Shown here piece after piece: positions 1 to 8,661 of a stretch of 64,000 nt of DNA. Both the position numbers and the translations under genes were made by a program. The notes under the pieces are model-generated. The model was not told the DNA's origin. It saw nothing but the letters and a program-made list of their open reading frames with translations, and ran no database searches. Source of the stretch: an uncultured Dorea sp. (GTDB lineage Bacteria; Bacillota; Clostridia; Lachnospirales; Lachnospiraceae); contig CAJULU010000011.1 of the NCBI GenBank assembly GCA_910587575.1, positions 1-64,000 on the forward strand. Direction: 5' to 3'. Position 1 is the stretch's first letter; each line of letters opens with the position of its first letter.

Positions 1-62
1 AAAAATTCAAATTTAATTGTTGGATTGATGTAATTTTCGGACAGTCTGGGGGGGGAACATTC

Positions 63-1637
63 ATGGGAACCTATCTGAATCCCGGCAACCAGGGCTTTTG
101 CGGAATCCGCAATGACACCTATATAGATAAAAGCGGGCTGATCCGTCTCATTAACGACACCATCGACACTCCCCGGCGGCTGACTTGCGTCAGCAGACCC
201 CGCCGGTTCGGAAAATCTTTCGCTGCTCAGATGCTGTGCGCATATTATGACAAGACCTGTGATTCTTCCAGTCTGTTTGACGATCTTGCATTTGCTGCAC
301 AGGATCATGGGAGTTACCAGAAATACCGGAACAAATTCGATGTCATTTACCTGGATATCACAAATATCATGGGCGAAGCAGGCACGGAAGAATTACCGTC
401 CTTCATCAGACGGAAAGTTACAGAAGAACTTCTGAATGCATACCCATGCCTTAAAACAGATGAATCTTTTTCCACAACCTTAATCAATGCCACGGAACTG
501 ACCGGGAATAAATTCATTGCAATCATAGACGAATGGGATGCCCCAATCCGGGAAACTCCAGAGGCTCAGAGGCAGTACCTGGCATTTCTGCGCACATTGT
601 TTAAAAGCAGCGGCACGACAGCCAGAATCTTTGCGGCCGCATATATGACTGGCATTCTGCCGGTAAAAAAAGATGGTTCACAGTCTGCTATTTCGGATTT
701 CCAGGAATTTACCATGGTCTGTCCGATGGAATTTGCCAGTTATGCAGGATTCACCGAATCCGAGGTAAAAAAACTGTGCAGAGACTATCACAGGGATTTT
801 TCTATGATGAAACAATGGTATGACGGTTATTCTCTCGATCATAGTGAACCTGTCTATAATCCTAATTCCGTCATAAAAGCGGTCCGCACCAATAAATTTT
901 ATTCGTACTGGACGGAAACCTCCGCTGCAAGAAGCCTGATGGAATTTATCAGCCTGGACTTTGACGGCCTGGGAAGCACCATTGCCAGACTGCTTGGCGG
1001 AATAAAGGTTCCGGTCCATACAGAAGGATTTGCTAATGATTTCCTTACTTTCCGAAGCCAGGAGGATATCCTTACATTACTGATCCATCTTGGATATCTT
1101 GCTTACGACGAAGAGTCAAAAACGGCGCACATACCAAATGAGGAAATACGGCTGGAATTTGCCAGAGCAATCCGCGAGGTAAAACGGGACGATACCATCC
1201 AACGGATCCGTGAAAGTGAGCAGCTGATTTATGACACGGTTCATAAAAATGCAGACGCAGTTGCAGCCCAGATTCAGAAAATTCATTCAGAGGAGACTGC
1301 CATTCTTTATTATAATGATGAGCAGGCATTACGCAGCGTCATAAAACTCGCCTATTTCAGTTACAAAGACCACTACCTGAAATTCGAAGAACTTCCGGCG
1401 GGTGACGGATATGCTGATATTGTCTATTTTCCGAAAAAGGCATCTCCATTACCCGCTCTGGTCATCGAATTGAAATGGAAACAGTCTGTAAAAGGGGCAA
1501 TCGCCCAGATAAAAGAGAAACGGTATCCGGCGGCTCTAATGGGTTATGGCGGCAATATTTTACTGGTGGGAATCTCCTATGAAAAAGATGGTCCGATGAA
1601 TAAGCACAGGCACACTTGTATTATTGAAGAAATTTAA
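63..1637 (+). CDS. AAA-ATPase-like / PD-(D/E)XK nuclease fusion protein
   Basis: A 524-residue protein of the widespread AAA-ATPase-like plus C-terminal PD-(D/E)XK nuclease family (PF09820/PF08011 type). The N-terminal part shows the family's Walker A variant RPRRFGKS at residues 45-52 and a Walker B-like IIDEWDAP near residue 155. The C-terminal part shows D452 and E469-x-K471, the acidic and E-x-K residues of a nuclease core, followed by a segment (QIKEKRY) typical of the family. Length is normal. The start follows a G-rich ribosome binding site. These proteins occur in many paralogous copies in gut Clostridia and Bacteroidetes; their function is not established, with mobile-element or defence roles proposed. 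The gene is followed by a terminator-like hairpin and by another PD-(D/E)XK gene of a different family. Confidence 0.85.
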   Translation: MGTYLNPGNQGFCGIRNDTYIDKSGLIRLINDTIDTPRRLTCVSRPRRFGKSFAAQMLCAYYDKTCDSSSLFDDLAFAAQDHGSYQKYRNKFDVIYLDITNIMGEAGTEELPSFIRRKVTEELLNAYPCLKTDESFSTTLINATELTGNKFIAIIDEWDAPIRETPEAQRQYLAFLRTLFKSSGTTARIFAAAYMTGILPVKKDGSQSAISDFQEFTMVCPMEFASYAGFTESEVKKLCRDYHRDFSMMKQWYDGYSLDHSEPVYNPNSVIKAVRTNKFYSYWTETSAARSLMEFISLDFDGLGSTIARLLGGIKVPVHTEGFANDFLTFRSQEDILTLLIHLGYLAYDEESKTAHIPNEEIRLEFARAIREVKRDDTIQRIRESEQLIYDTVHKNADAVAAQIQKIHSEETAILYYNDEQALRSVIKLAYFSYKDHYLKFEELPAGDGYADIVYFPKKASPLPALVIELKWKQSVKGAIAQIKEKRYPAALMGYGGNILLVGISYEKDGPMNKHRHTCIIEEI

Positions 1638-1674
1638 AGCCAGAATCGCCGCACCCGGATTCATGCCTTGGAGA

Positions 1675-1716
1675 AAGGGATACCAGGGAAATCAGATCTC
1701 CCGGCATCCCTTCTTC
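1675..1716 (+). terminator. Putative terminator after the AAA/nuclease gene
   Basis: A stem of about 14 bp has arms at 1675-1689 and 1699-1712, with a small mismatch and a bulge, followed by a short T-rich stretch. The loop is about 9 nt. The T tract is weak (ttctt), so termination efficiency is uncertain. The rest of the 1638-1994 gap is AT-rich and probably holds the promoter of the next gene; no other feature is evident there. Confidence 0.55.
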
Positions 1717-1994
1717 ATTGAATAAACTTCGTCAAAGCTATTGTTCAATATTCCAGAATATGTTATAGTATCTTTATAACAATCATCACTTAACAGTCAA
1801 GATAATCTGATTTTCTTATCTGATTTTCATCAGAATTTATCCGATTTCGTGAGACATAACAGAAAGCGCAGGTGATTCCCATGATTGAATGAACCTTTAT
1901 TTCCCAGACAGCAGGGTATTCGCTAAAAACAGGAACCTAATGTCAGCCAACGCCTTGCATATAACCTGATAATTGAATATAATGGAGGTAGTGA

Positions 1995-3011
1995 ATGGCA
2001 GATAAAACCTTACATTGGCATAATGGCTTTCACGCAGCACTCCAGATTGAACTTCAAGGAGAATCTGCACATCTGGAATTCTACTCAGAGCATGAATTAT
2101 ATCAGATGCCTCTGCGCATTGATACATTAGTAATCAAGAATTCCGATGATACGCCCATACAAAAGAATATTGGAAAGATTTTCCGGAAATATAATTTAAT
2201 AGAGTACAAAAGCCCGGATGATTATCTCAGTATCGACGATTTCTATAAAGTATATGGATATGCATGCCTTTACCAGTCTGATACAGACAAGGTACATACA
2301 ATTTCCATGAATGATATAACGATTACCTTCGTATGCAGCCATTATCCCCGAAAAATGTTAAAGCTGCTGAAAGAAGAACGCAAAATAGAGGTCAGGAAGG
2401 TGAAGAACGGAATCTACTATCTCATCAACGATCCGCTTCCCATGCAGATTATTTTAACTACCCAGCTTTCTGTCAAAGAAAATCGCTGGCTTGGAAGTCT
2501 GAGAAAAAATTTATCGGCAGATGAGAGCACCAATCAGTTAATCAGAGACTATAACCGTCACAGGCAGTCTGTCCTGTACCAGTCAGCAATGGATCTGATC
2601 ATGCGGGCAAACCCGAAGACAATGAAGGAGGCAAAAAACATGGTATGTGATGCATTCAAAGAATTATTTGCGGATGAATTTAAAGAGCAGGATGAAATGC
2701 TCAAAGTTCAATATGACCTGATCAAAGCCCAGGATAAGAAGTTGAAAGAACAGGAAGCCCAGTTCAAGGAACAGGAGGCCCAGTTCAAAGAACAGGAAGC
2801 CCAGTTCAAAGAACAGGAAGCCCAGTTCAAGGAACAGGAAAAGAAACTCCGGCAGGCCTCTGAAGACCAGAAGAAAGCCTGCAAGAAATCCGAAACCCGT
2901 CTCCGTTTTTTAATCCAGCGTCTTATCAGCAATAATCTTATAGAGGACCTTAAAAGAATCAGCGAAGATGAAGAATATCTTGCCCAGATGTATCAGCGGT
3001 ATGGATTGTAA
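1995..3011 (+). CDS. PD-(D/E)XK (Rpn-like) nuclease family protein with heptad-repeat tail
   Basis: A 338-residue protein. The N-terminal third has the layout of a PD-(D/E)XK nuclease fold: D43 in LRIDTLVI, then E70-x-K72 in IEYKS, as in Rpn/PDDEXK transposase-like proteins. Residues from about 215 to 300 are a charged, probably coiled-coil region. Residues 251-278 are four perfect copies of the heptad KEQEAQF, followed by KEQEKKL. The C-terminus is a short helical segment. An ATG preceded by a GGAGG-like site (tggaggtag) sets the start. The exact role is unknown; Rpn-type nucleases have been linked to recombination and phage defence. It sits next to another nuclease-like gene, but separate promoters and terminators argue against one operon. 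Confidence 0.75.
   Translation: MADKTLHWHNGFHAALQIELQGESAHLEFYSEHELYQMPLRIDTLVIKNSDDTPIQKNIGKIFRKYNLIEYKSPDDYLSIDDFYKVYGYACLYQSDTDKVHTISMNDITITFVCSHYPRKMLKLLKEERKIEVRKVKNGIYYLINDPLPMQIILTTQLSVKENRWLGSLRKNLSADESTNQLIRDYNRHRQSVLYQSAMDLIMRANPKTMKEAKNMVCDAFKELFADEFKEQDEMLKVQYDLIKAQDKKLKEQEAQFKEQEAQFKEQEAQFKEQEAQFKEQEKKLRQASEDQKKACKKSETRLRFLIQRLISNNLIEDLKRISEDEEYLAQMYQRYGL
2745..2840 (+). repeat. 21-bp in-frame tandem repeat (KEQEAQF heptads)
   Basis: Four 21-bp units (2745-2828) plus a partial fifth, differing only by a few synonymous A/G changes. They encode KEQEAQF heptads in the coiled-coil region of the surrounding gene. The near-identity of the DNA suggests recent slippage expansion, and copy number may vary between strains. 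Confidence 0.9.
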
Positions 3012-3035
3012 CAGAGAAACTATTTACAAGAAATC

Positions 3036-3075
3036 GGGATGCCGGAAAATCTTTACACCTCCAGGCATCCCTTTG
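3036..3075 (+). terminator. Putative terminator after the Rpn-like gene
   Basis: An 8-bp perfect stem (arms 3036-3043 and 3064-3071) is followed by TTTGATT. The arm sequences GGGATGCC/GGCATCCC closely resemble those of the hairpin after the preceding nuclease gene at 1675-1712. The remainder of 3012-3246 shows no convincing gene. Confidence 0.5.
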
Positions 3076-3246
3076 ATTCATCTGCATACGGAATTTTCCC
3101 CAATCTTCCGTTTTCCAATAATAACACATCCCCCAACAACGAGGAAAACCTAATTCTGCTGACAGCATATCCGGCAGTATCATCCAAGAAACAGACCGCA
3201 GGACATGCAGCGCAGTATGCACTTGGATGTACATAGAAACACGGAA

Positions 3247-4065
3247 TCAGATAAACTGAATTTCCGGAAGAGCCGTCATATCCTTCCCTGCCGGTATCCC
3301 CAACATCCGGCACAATAACGGCGCTACACGAAGCTCGGAAATATATTCTGTTTCGAATCTCCCTGGTTTTACCAGATCGCTGAAAATGTAAAGTGGTGTG
3401 TCTCTCTGTTGCGAATCCGTCCCTCCGTGAATCCCAAGCGTGTTCATTCCATGATCTGCCGTAATCACGACCTGGTATCCGTCCCTTCTCCATTCTTCTG
3501 TCAGTAGAGACAGAATCCCGTCCACCCTGGCAATGGCGCCTTCGTATGCACTGCTGCCAGCTCCTTTCAAATGTCCCTGGTAATCAATTCCCATGGAATG
3601 ATATAGAATAAAATCCGGTTTATACTGTTTTCTTAAATATTCCCCATCTGCAAACAGGTGAGAATCCGGATAATCATCTTCCCAGTAAAAGATTCCTGTA
3701 TCAATCATGCCCCCTGAATGAATCTGAATCCTATCCTCAGCTATTCTGAAGGGACTGTGGTTATACAATTCACTCACCCACAGATATGCTGCCGCTGCCG
3801 TGACTCCCCCCTGCTCCTTACACAAGGAAAACACATTCTCACACAGGAGCGTCCCCGCCGTCTCGTTGGAAGTAATTCCATGCTGATAGACCGGCGTTCC
3901 CGCAAGCAGCGTTGCATACATCGGTCTAGACAATGACGGCAGTTCCCCTCTTACCTTATACTTTGCCCCCCTTTCATAATCAATCAGATGTTCCAGATAT
4001 CCAAGATTCCTGGTTCCCGCCTCATACTGACACGCATCCAGTAATACAAATATCGTCTTATTCAT
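3247..4065 (-). CDS. Type I phosphodiesterase / nucleotide pyrophosphatase family (alkaline phosphatase superfamily) protein
   Basis: A 272-residue cytosolic enzyme of the alkaline phosphatase superfamily. Metal-binding and catalytic signatures visible are the N-terminal FVLLDAC, the nucleophile region LPSLSRPMYATLLAG near residue 45, HSMGIDYQGH in the middle, and ITADHGM with a downstream HGG. There is no signal peptide or membrane segment. The family hydrolyses phosphodiester or phosphonate bonds; the substrate cannot be predicted. It is transcribed away from the ArsR-type gene, with a 350-bp AT-rich region between the two. It could act on nucleotides, phospholipid headgroups or phosphonates. 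Confidence 0.8.
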   Translation of the reverse strand: MNKTIFVLLDACQYEAGTRNLGYLEHLIDYERGAKYKVRGELPSLSRPMYATLLAGTPVYQHGITSNETAGTLLCENVFSLCKEQGGVTAAAAYLWVSELYNHSPFRIAEDRIQIHSGGMIDTGIFYWEDDYPDSHLFADGEYLRKQYKPDFILYHSMGIDYQGHLKGAGSSAYEGAIARVDGILSLLTEEWRRDGYQVVITADHGMNTLGIHGGTDSQQRDTPLYIFSDLVKPGRFETEYISELRVAPLLCRMLGIPAGKDMTALPEIQFI

Positions 4066-4310
4066 AATCCAATCCGCCCTTCTTTACTCTCCCGTCGAAA
4101 ATGTATTTTCTTCTATTTTTTATGGAACATACAGTTCTTACATTGTCTTTTATTATATTATTTCTGAAATTTTCCTTTCTGTTTTTATTCTGTATATCTT
4201 TTACGCCTCAACTATACTCCACTCGTTTAATAATATCAATCTATTTTATACATTTTTACAAGTTTAGTCCTTTTTCACAATTTATTTATTGTCATTTTAT
4301 GCAATTTGTC

Positions 4311-4345
4311 TTGACTTCTTTCTTTTATTACATTTATATTGTAAT
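4311..4345 (+). promoter_or_regulatory. Promoter and candidate operator of the ArsR-type regulator
   Basis: TTGACT at 4311-4316 and TATATT at 4335-4340 (18-bp spacing; TTATAT gives 17 bp) form a plausible sigma-A promoter. An inverted repeat ATTACA-N7-TGTAAT (4327-4332 and 4340-4345) covers the -10 element, a common position for a repressor site. Autoregulation by the downstream HTH protein is inferred. The rest of 4066-4410 is very AT-rich and otherwise looks empty. Confidence 0.5.
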
Positions 4346-4416
4346 AAATAAAATAATTTTTCCATTTTCAAAACATTTATTCTGAAATATACTTTTTAAA
4401 TGAAAGGAGTATGATT

Positions 4417-5385
4417 ATGGCAGCCATTCAGAGCGATCCTGAAATTATTGGTGAAAAAAATCCGAAACTCAACCTGGCAATGGAAAGTCACAAGGCTTCC
4501 ATCGTTGCAGTCGGCAAGGCATTGTCCTCTCCCGTCAGAATTGATATCCTGAATCTGATTAAGGCGAAGCCCATGTCGCTGCAGGAAATCTCACGGCTTC
4601 TTAAGATACCTTTATCCTCAACGGCTATGCACATCCGCTGTCTGGAGGCCGCACACCTGATCATCACAGAAAACCAGCCTGGAATTCACGGTTCCATGCG
4701 TGTATGTATGTGCTATTTTATTTCTTTCCACCTGGACGTGTATGATACTGACATCGATGCAACCGACCATTCTTTTCTCTACGAGATGCCCATCGGGAAT
4801 TATTACAATTTTGATGTCGTCCCGACCTGCGGCCTGGCCGGGACCGAAGGTGTGATTGACAGTTTTGACACTCCGGTGTCTTTTTACAGCGCAGAACGCC
4901 ACACTGCACAGTTAATATGGTTTAACCAGGGATTTCTGGAATACCGTTTCCCAAACAAAGTGAATACCCTGCTTACTCTGAAAGAACTTTCTTTTACGCT
5001 GGAGTTATGCTCGGAAGCACCCGGCTACAGCGAAGACTGGCCTTCAGACATTACATTTTTTATCAATGAACACGAGGCGGGGACTTTTACATCACCTGGG
5101 GATTTCGGCGTGAGAAGGGGACGGCTTACGCCCGATACCTGGCCTATGGGACGGACTCAGTATGGACTTCTGACCACGATCTCTCTAAGGCCGGACGGAA
5201 GCTATATCAATGAGGTTCTTGTCAATCCGGGAACGGCCTTAAGCAATATAGAGCTGGACAGCCATCCTTATATTTCTTTTAAGATCTGCATCAAGCCGGA
5301 GGCAGCCAATCTCGGGGGGATTAATATCTTTGGAGAAAAATACGGAGATTATCCGCAGGGAATCTGTATGAGAATTGTATATTAA
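4417..5385 (+). CDS. ArsR-type winged-helix transcriptional regulator with C-terminal beta-rich domain
   Basis: The N-terminal region (about residues 25-95) is an ArsR-like winged helix: ALSSPVRIDILNLI followed by MSLQEISRLLKIPLSSTAMHI. The remaining 220 residues form a beta-rich domain that I do not recognise and that is much longer than anything in classical metal-sensing ArsR proteins. No CxC metal-binding motif sits in the recognition region. AAAGGAG at 4403-4409 lies 7 nt before the ATG at 4417 and only 1 nt before the in-frame ATG at 4411, so 4417 is the likely start. Family members of this size in Lachnospiraceae are probably sugar- or metabolite-responsive, but the ligand is unknown. 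Confidence 0.75.
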   Translation: MAAIQSDPEIIGEKNPKLNLAMESHKASIVAVGKALSSPVRIDILNLIKAKPMSLQEISRLLKIPLSSTAMHIRCLEAAHLIITENQPGIHGSMRVCMCYFISFHLDVYDTDIDATDHSFLYEMPIGNYYNFDVVPTCGLAGTEGVIDSFDTPVSFYSAERHTAQLIWFNQGFLEYRFPNKVNTLLTLKELSFTLELCSEAPGYSEDWPSDITFFINEHEAGTFTSPGDFGVRRGRLTPDTWPMGRTQYGLLTTISLRPDGSYINEVLVNPGTALSNIELDSHPYISFKICIKPEAANLGGINIFGEKYGDYPQGICMRIVY

Positions 5386-5390
5386 AATTT

Positions 5391-5540
5391 CGTCCAGCAA
5401 AGTATACCCAAGGGCACACCGTGATTCATGCCCTGACGGGCGGGTGGACTCCGTCCAACAAGGTATACCCAAGGGCACACCGTGATTCATGCCCTGACGG
5501 GCGGGTGGACTCCGTCCAGTAAGGTGTGCCCTTGGGTATA
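5391..5540. repeat. 61-bp tandem repeat with terminal inverted segment
   Basis: Two nearly identical 61-bp copies start at 5391 and 5452. A third begins at 5513 but after about 10 bp switches to the inverted complement of the repeat interior. As a result 5464-5481 and 5523-5540 form a perfect 18-bp inverted repeat with a 41-nt loop, and 5403-5420 can pair with the same arm. The element lies between two convergent genes and could act as a bidirectional terminator or be a small mobile palindromic element. Confidence 0.85.
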
Positions 5541-5569
5541 TCATAGGATATGCATTTTTCAAGATTGAT

Positions 5570-6565
5570 TCACAAAAGTCCGGCCCGCAGTTCTTCCGGC
5601 GTCTTCATGGACAACAGCCCCGGCGCAATATCAAACACCGTTCTCGCCCCGGTCTGTCCCGCCTTCGCCAGACGGTATGCCGCCCTGGCATAGCAGATCA
5701 GCACGCTTGCCGTAAATTCCGGGTTCGAATCCAGCTTCAGTGAATATTCGATAATATGCCGGTTTCCCTCTTCACCAGTCTCTCCGCTGCGGATGACAAA
5801 CCCGCCGTGAGGCATCTTTCCATGCTTTTCCTTTAACTCTTCCTCCGTAATAAATGTTACCGTGGTATCATACTCATCAAAATAATTCGGCATGGTCTGA
5901 ATCGCCTTCGTGATTGCCTGCAGATCGGCTCCGTCTTCCGGAACTACATAACATTCCCTCAGATGCTTCTCCCGGGTGGTCAGTTCTGGCCCGCTTCCGC
6001 TCCTTACCCGTTCCACAGCCGCCTCAATGGGCACCGTATACTGAATCCCGTTTTTCACGCCTTTCACCCGGCGGATGGCATCCGAATGTCCCTGACTTAC
6101 CCCTTTTCCCCAGAAGGTACAGGTACTTCCCTGGGGCAGAATGGACTCTGCATACAGACGGTTCAGAGAGAACATTCCCGGATCCCATCCCACCGAGATA
6201 ATGCTGATCTTTCCGCCTTCTTTCGCCGCCTTGTCCACATTGCCGAAATATTCCGGAATCCTGGCATGGGTGTCGAAGCTGTCAATGGTGTTGAAACTGG
6301 CTGCGATTTCCGGTCCCATCACCGGCAGATCCGTGGCAGATCCGCCACAGAGCACCATCACGTCAATCTCATCCTTCATGGACGCCATATCATCCATACG
6401 TCTGACTGCCGCACCTTCTGTATGAATCTTCACAGAAGACGGGTCGCGCCTTGTAAATACTGCTTTCAGCTCCATGTCTTCGTTGCGGGCAATGGCAAGC
6501 TCCACGCCTCTGCCGATATTTCCATATCCTACAATTCCAATTCTGATCTTCTCCATGAATATCAT
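5570..6565 (-). CDS. ddh: meso-Diaminopimelate D-dehydrogenase
   Basis: Catalyses the NADPH-dependent one-step conversion of tetrahydrodipicolinate to meso-diaminopimelate for lysine and peptidoglycan synthesis. The N-terminus has a dinucleotide-binding fold (IRIGIVGYGNIGRG). The family blocks CGGSATDLP, NTIDSFDTH, SVGWDPGMFSLNR and FWGKGVSQGHSDAIRR are all present. The length of 328-331 residues is typical. Two starts are possible: ATG at 6565 or ATG at 6556, the latter giving the family-like MEKIRIGIV; the purine-rich AGGAAGG could serve either. It lies 58 bp downstream of metG on the same strand, so it may be co-transcribed. Presence of ddh is typical of some Clostridia and Lachnospiraceae. 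Confidence 0.93.
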   Translation of the reverse strand: MIFMEKIRIGIVGYGNIGRGVELAIARNEDMELKAVFTRRDPSSVKIHTEGAAVRRMDDMASMKDEIDVMVLCGGSATDLPVMGPEIAASFNTIDSFDTHARIPEYFGNVDKAAKEGGKISIISVGWDPGMFSLNRLYAESILPQGSTCTFWGKGVSQGHSDAIRRVKGVKNGIQYTVPIEAAVERVRSGSGPELTTREKHLRECYVVPEDGADLQAITKAIQTMPNYFDEYDTTVTFITEEELKEKHGKMPHGGFVIRSGETGEEGNRHIIEYSLKLDSNPEFTASVLICYARAAYRLAKAGQTGARTVFDIAPGLLSMKTPEELRAGLL

Positions 6566-6623
6566 ATCCTTCCTTTTTATATCATTGTGTCCTGTTTTAG
6601 CCTGGTATGCTGCATCCAGATGT

Positions 6624-8573
6624 CTAACAGATCTCCGCCCCGGCCGGCATCTCCTTCTCCGGTGTCATCAGCGCCAGATTCCCGTCCGCATCCTCCGCAC
6701 ATAGCAGCATTCCTTCCGATAATACTCCCGCCAGCTTCGCTGGTTTCAGATTCACAAGTACCATAACCTTCTTCCCAACCATCTCTTCCGGCTTATAATA
6801 CGCCTTAATCCCGGACACGATCTGCTTCACCTGGCTGCCGATCTTCACCTGGGAACAGAGCAGCTTCTTAGACTTCTTCACTTCCTCACAGGCAATGATC
6901 TCACCTACCTGGAACTGCATTTTTGCAAAGTCCTCGAAGGTAATCTCCGGTTTCGCCTCTATATCAATCACCGCTTTTTCTGCTCCATCACAGGCCGCTT
7001 CTCCCTCTGCAGTGCCCCCTTCCTCCTTCACAGGCGGATGCAGTTCCTGCACCTTCTTCATGACCTCTTCCACGTCAAGCCTGGCAAATAAGATCTCCGG
7101 CTTCTCCGTCACCTTGCCGTCTCCAAGCTGGGCCAGAATCTTCCCGGAAGTTTCCGGCATAAACGGCTCAATCAGTACCGCCCCGGCCTTGATACCCGCA
7201 ATCAGATTGTAAAGCACGGTTTCCAGACGGTCTTTCTTCGCCTCGTCCTTGGCCAGCACCCACGGCGTCGTCTCATCAATATATTTATTACAACGCTTGA
7301 ACAGGTTGAAAATCTCCGTAATCGCATCCGCAACCCGCAGATCGTTCATCTTTCCATCCACAACCTTCGGCGTATTCTCTGTAACGGCCTTCAGATCCGC
7401 ATCCACGGCTCTCTCCTCTTCTGTTTCAGCCGCACCCTTATCCGTCACCACGCCTCCGAAATACTTATTCGTCATAGAAATGGTCCGGTTCACCAGGTTC
7501 CCCAGCGTATTCGCAAGGTCAGAGTTCATGCGCTCTACCATCAGTTCCCAGGTAATCACTCCGTCATTGTCAAAGGGCATCTCATGGAGCACAAAATACC
7601 GTACCGCATCCACTCCGAAGAAATCTACCAGCTCATCCGCATACAGTACATTGCCCTTGGACTTGCTCATCTTGCCGTCCCCCTGCAGAAGCCACGGATG
7701 CCCGAAAATCTGCTTTGGAAGCGGCAGATCCAGCGCCATCAGAAAGATGGGCCAGTAAATCGTATGGAACCGGATAATATCTTTGCCGATCAGATGCAGA
7801 TCCGCCGGCCAGTTTTTCTGAAACTGCTTTGTACTCTCACCGTCACAATCGTACCCGATTCCTGTGATATAGTTCGTCAGCGCATCCAGCCACACATAGA
7901 CCACATGCTTGGGGTCAAAGTCCACCGGAATTCCCCACTGAAACGAAGTCCTGGACACACACAGATCCTGCAGGCCCGGAAGCAGGAAATTATTCATCAT
8001 CTCATTTTTCCGCGACACCGGCTGGATAAATTCCGGATGCGTATTGATATGTTCAATCAGACGATCCGCATATTTGCTCATTTTAAAGAAATAGGCCTCT
8101 TCCTTGGCAGGCTGGACCTCACGGCCGCAGTCCGGGCATTTTCCGTCTACCAGCTGTGACTCTGTAAAGAAAGACTCACAGGGCGTACAGTACATTCCTT
8201 CATAATGTCCTTTGTAGATGTCGCCCTTGTCATATAATTTCTTAAAAATCTTCTGAACCTGTTTCTCATGCTCCTCATCTGTGGTGCGGATAAATTTGTC
8301 ATAGGAGGTATTCATCAGATCCCAGATCCTGCGGATCTCTCCTGCAACATCATCCACAAATTCCTTCGGCGTAATTCCCTTTTCCCCGGCCTTTAACTCA
8401 ATCTTCTGACCGTGCTCGTCTGTACCGGTCTGGAAGAACACCTCATATCCCTGGCTTCTCTTGTATCTTGCGATTGCATCGGCAAGGACAATCTCATAGG
8501 TGTTCCCGATATGGGGCTTTCCAGACGTATAGGCAATGGCCGTTGTCATATAATACTTTGGTTTTTCACTCAT
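6624..8573 (-). CDS. metG: Methionyl-tRNA synthetase
   Basis: Class I aminoacyl-tRNA synthetase that charges tRNA-Met. It shows the HIGH-type motif HIGN at residues 21-24, a zinc knuckle of two CxxC pairs (CTPC...CPDC near residues 125-150), and the KMSKSKGN loop. An anticodon-binding helical domain follows, and a C-terminal OB-fold tRNA-binding domain (about the last 105 residues, FQVGEIIACEEVKKSKKLL onward) is joined by an acidic linker. The 649-residue length matches the dimeric, tRNA-binding-domain-bearing form. A T-box leader lies immediately upstream, so expression should respond to uncharged tRNA. Confidence 0.97.
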   Translation of the reverse strand: MSEKPKYYMTTAIAYTSGKPHIGNTYEIVLADAIARYKRSQGYEVFFQTGTDEHGQKIELKAGEKGITPKEFVDDVAGEIRRIWDLMNTSYDKFIRTTDEEHEKQVQKIFKKLYDKGDIYKGHYEGMYCTPCESFFTESQLVDGKCPDCGREVQPAKEEAYFFKMSKYADRLIEHINTHPEFIQPVSRKNEMMNNFLLPGLQDLCVSRTSFQWGIPVDFDPKHVVYVWLDALTNYITGIGYDCDGESTKQFQKNWPADLHLIGKDIIRFHTIYWPIFLMALDLPLPKQIFGHPWLLQGDGKMSKSKGNVLYADELVDFFGVDAVRYFVLHEMPFDNDGVITWELMVERMNSDLANTLGNLVNRTISMTNKYFGGVVTDKGAAETEEERAVDADLKAVTENTPKVVDGKMNDLRVADAITEIFNLFKRCNKYIDETTPWVLAKDEAKKDRLETVLYNLIAGIKAGAVLIEPFMPETSGKILAQLGDGKVTEKPEILFARLDVEEVMKKVQELHPPVKEEGGTAEGEAACDGAEKAVIDIEAKPEITFEDFAKMQFQVGEIIACEEVKKSKKLLCSQVKIGSQVKQIVSGIKAYYKPEEMVGKKVMVLVNLKPAKLAGVLSEGMLLCAEDADGNLALMTPEKEMPAGAEIC

Positions 8574-8622
8574 TTTCTTTCTCTCCCTTCCATCATGTCA
8601 GCATTGACTTTCTGAATCTGAC

Positions 8623-8661
8623 AAAAAAACCGTCTCCTTGAAAATTACATCAAGAAGACGG
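8623..8661 (-). terminator. T-box-controlled terminator
   Basis: A 12-bp GC-rich stem (arms 8630-8641 and 8650-8661, with minor mismatches) is followed on the minus strand by seven U. It sits directly after the T-box sequence and 50 nt before metG. Confidence 0.85.

Noticed and set aside
4101..4385. 94-codon AT-rich frame upstream of the ArsR-type gene
   Set aside because: Composition is almost only Phe, Ile, Leu and Tyr, reflecting AT-rich intergenic DNA; it overlaps the candidate promoter.
5391..5540. Possible CRISPR array
   Set aside because: Only two full direct copies, with no unique spacers between them, and the third is inverted; no cas genes are nearby.
5963..6766. 267-codon plus-strand frame opposite ddh and the end of metG
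   Set aside because: Antisense to two well-identified genes; no domain or signal.
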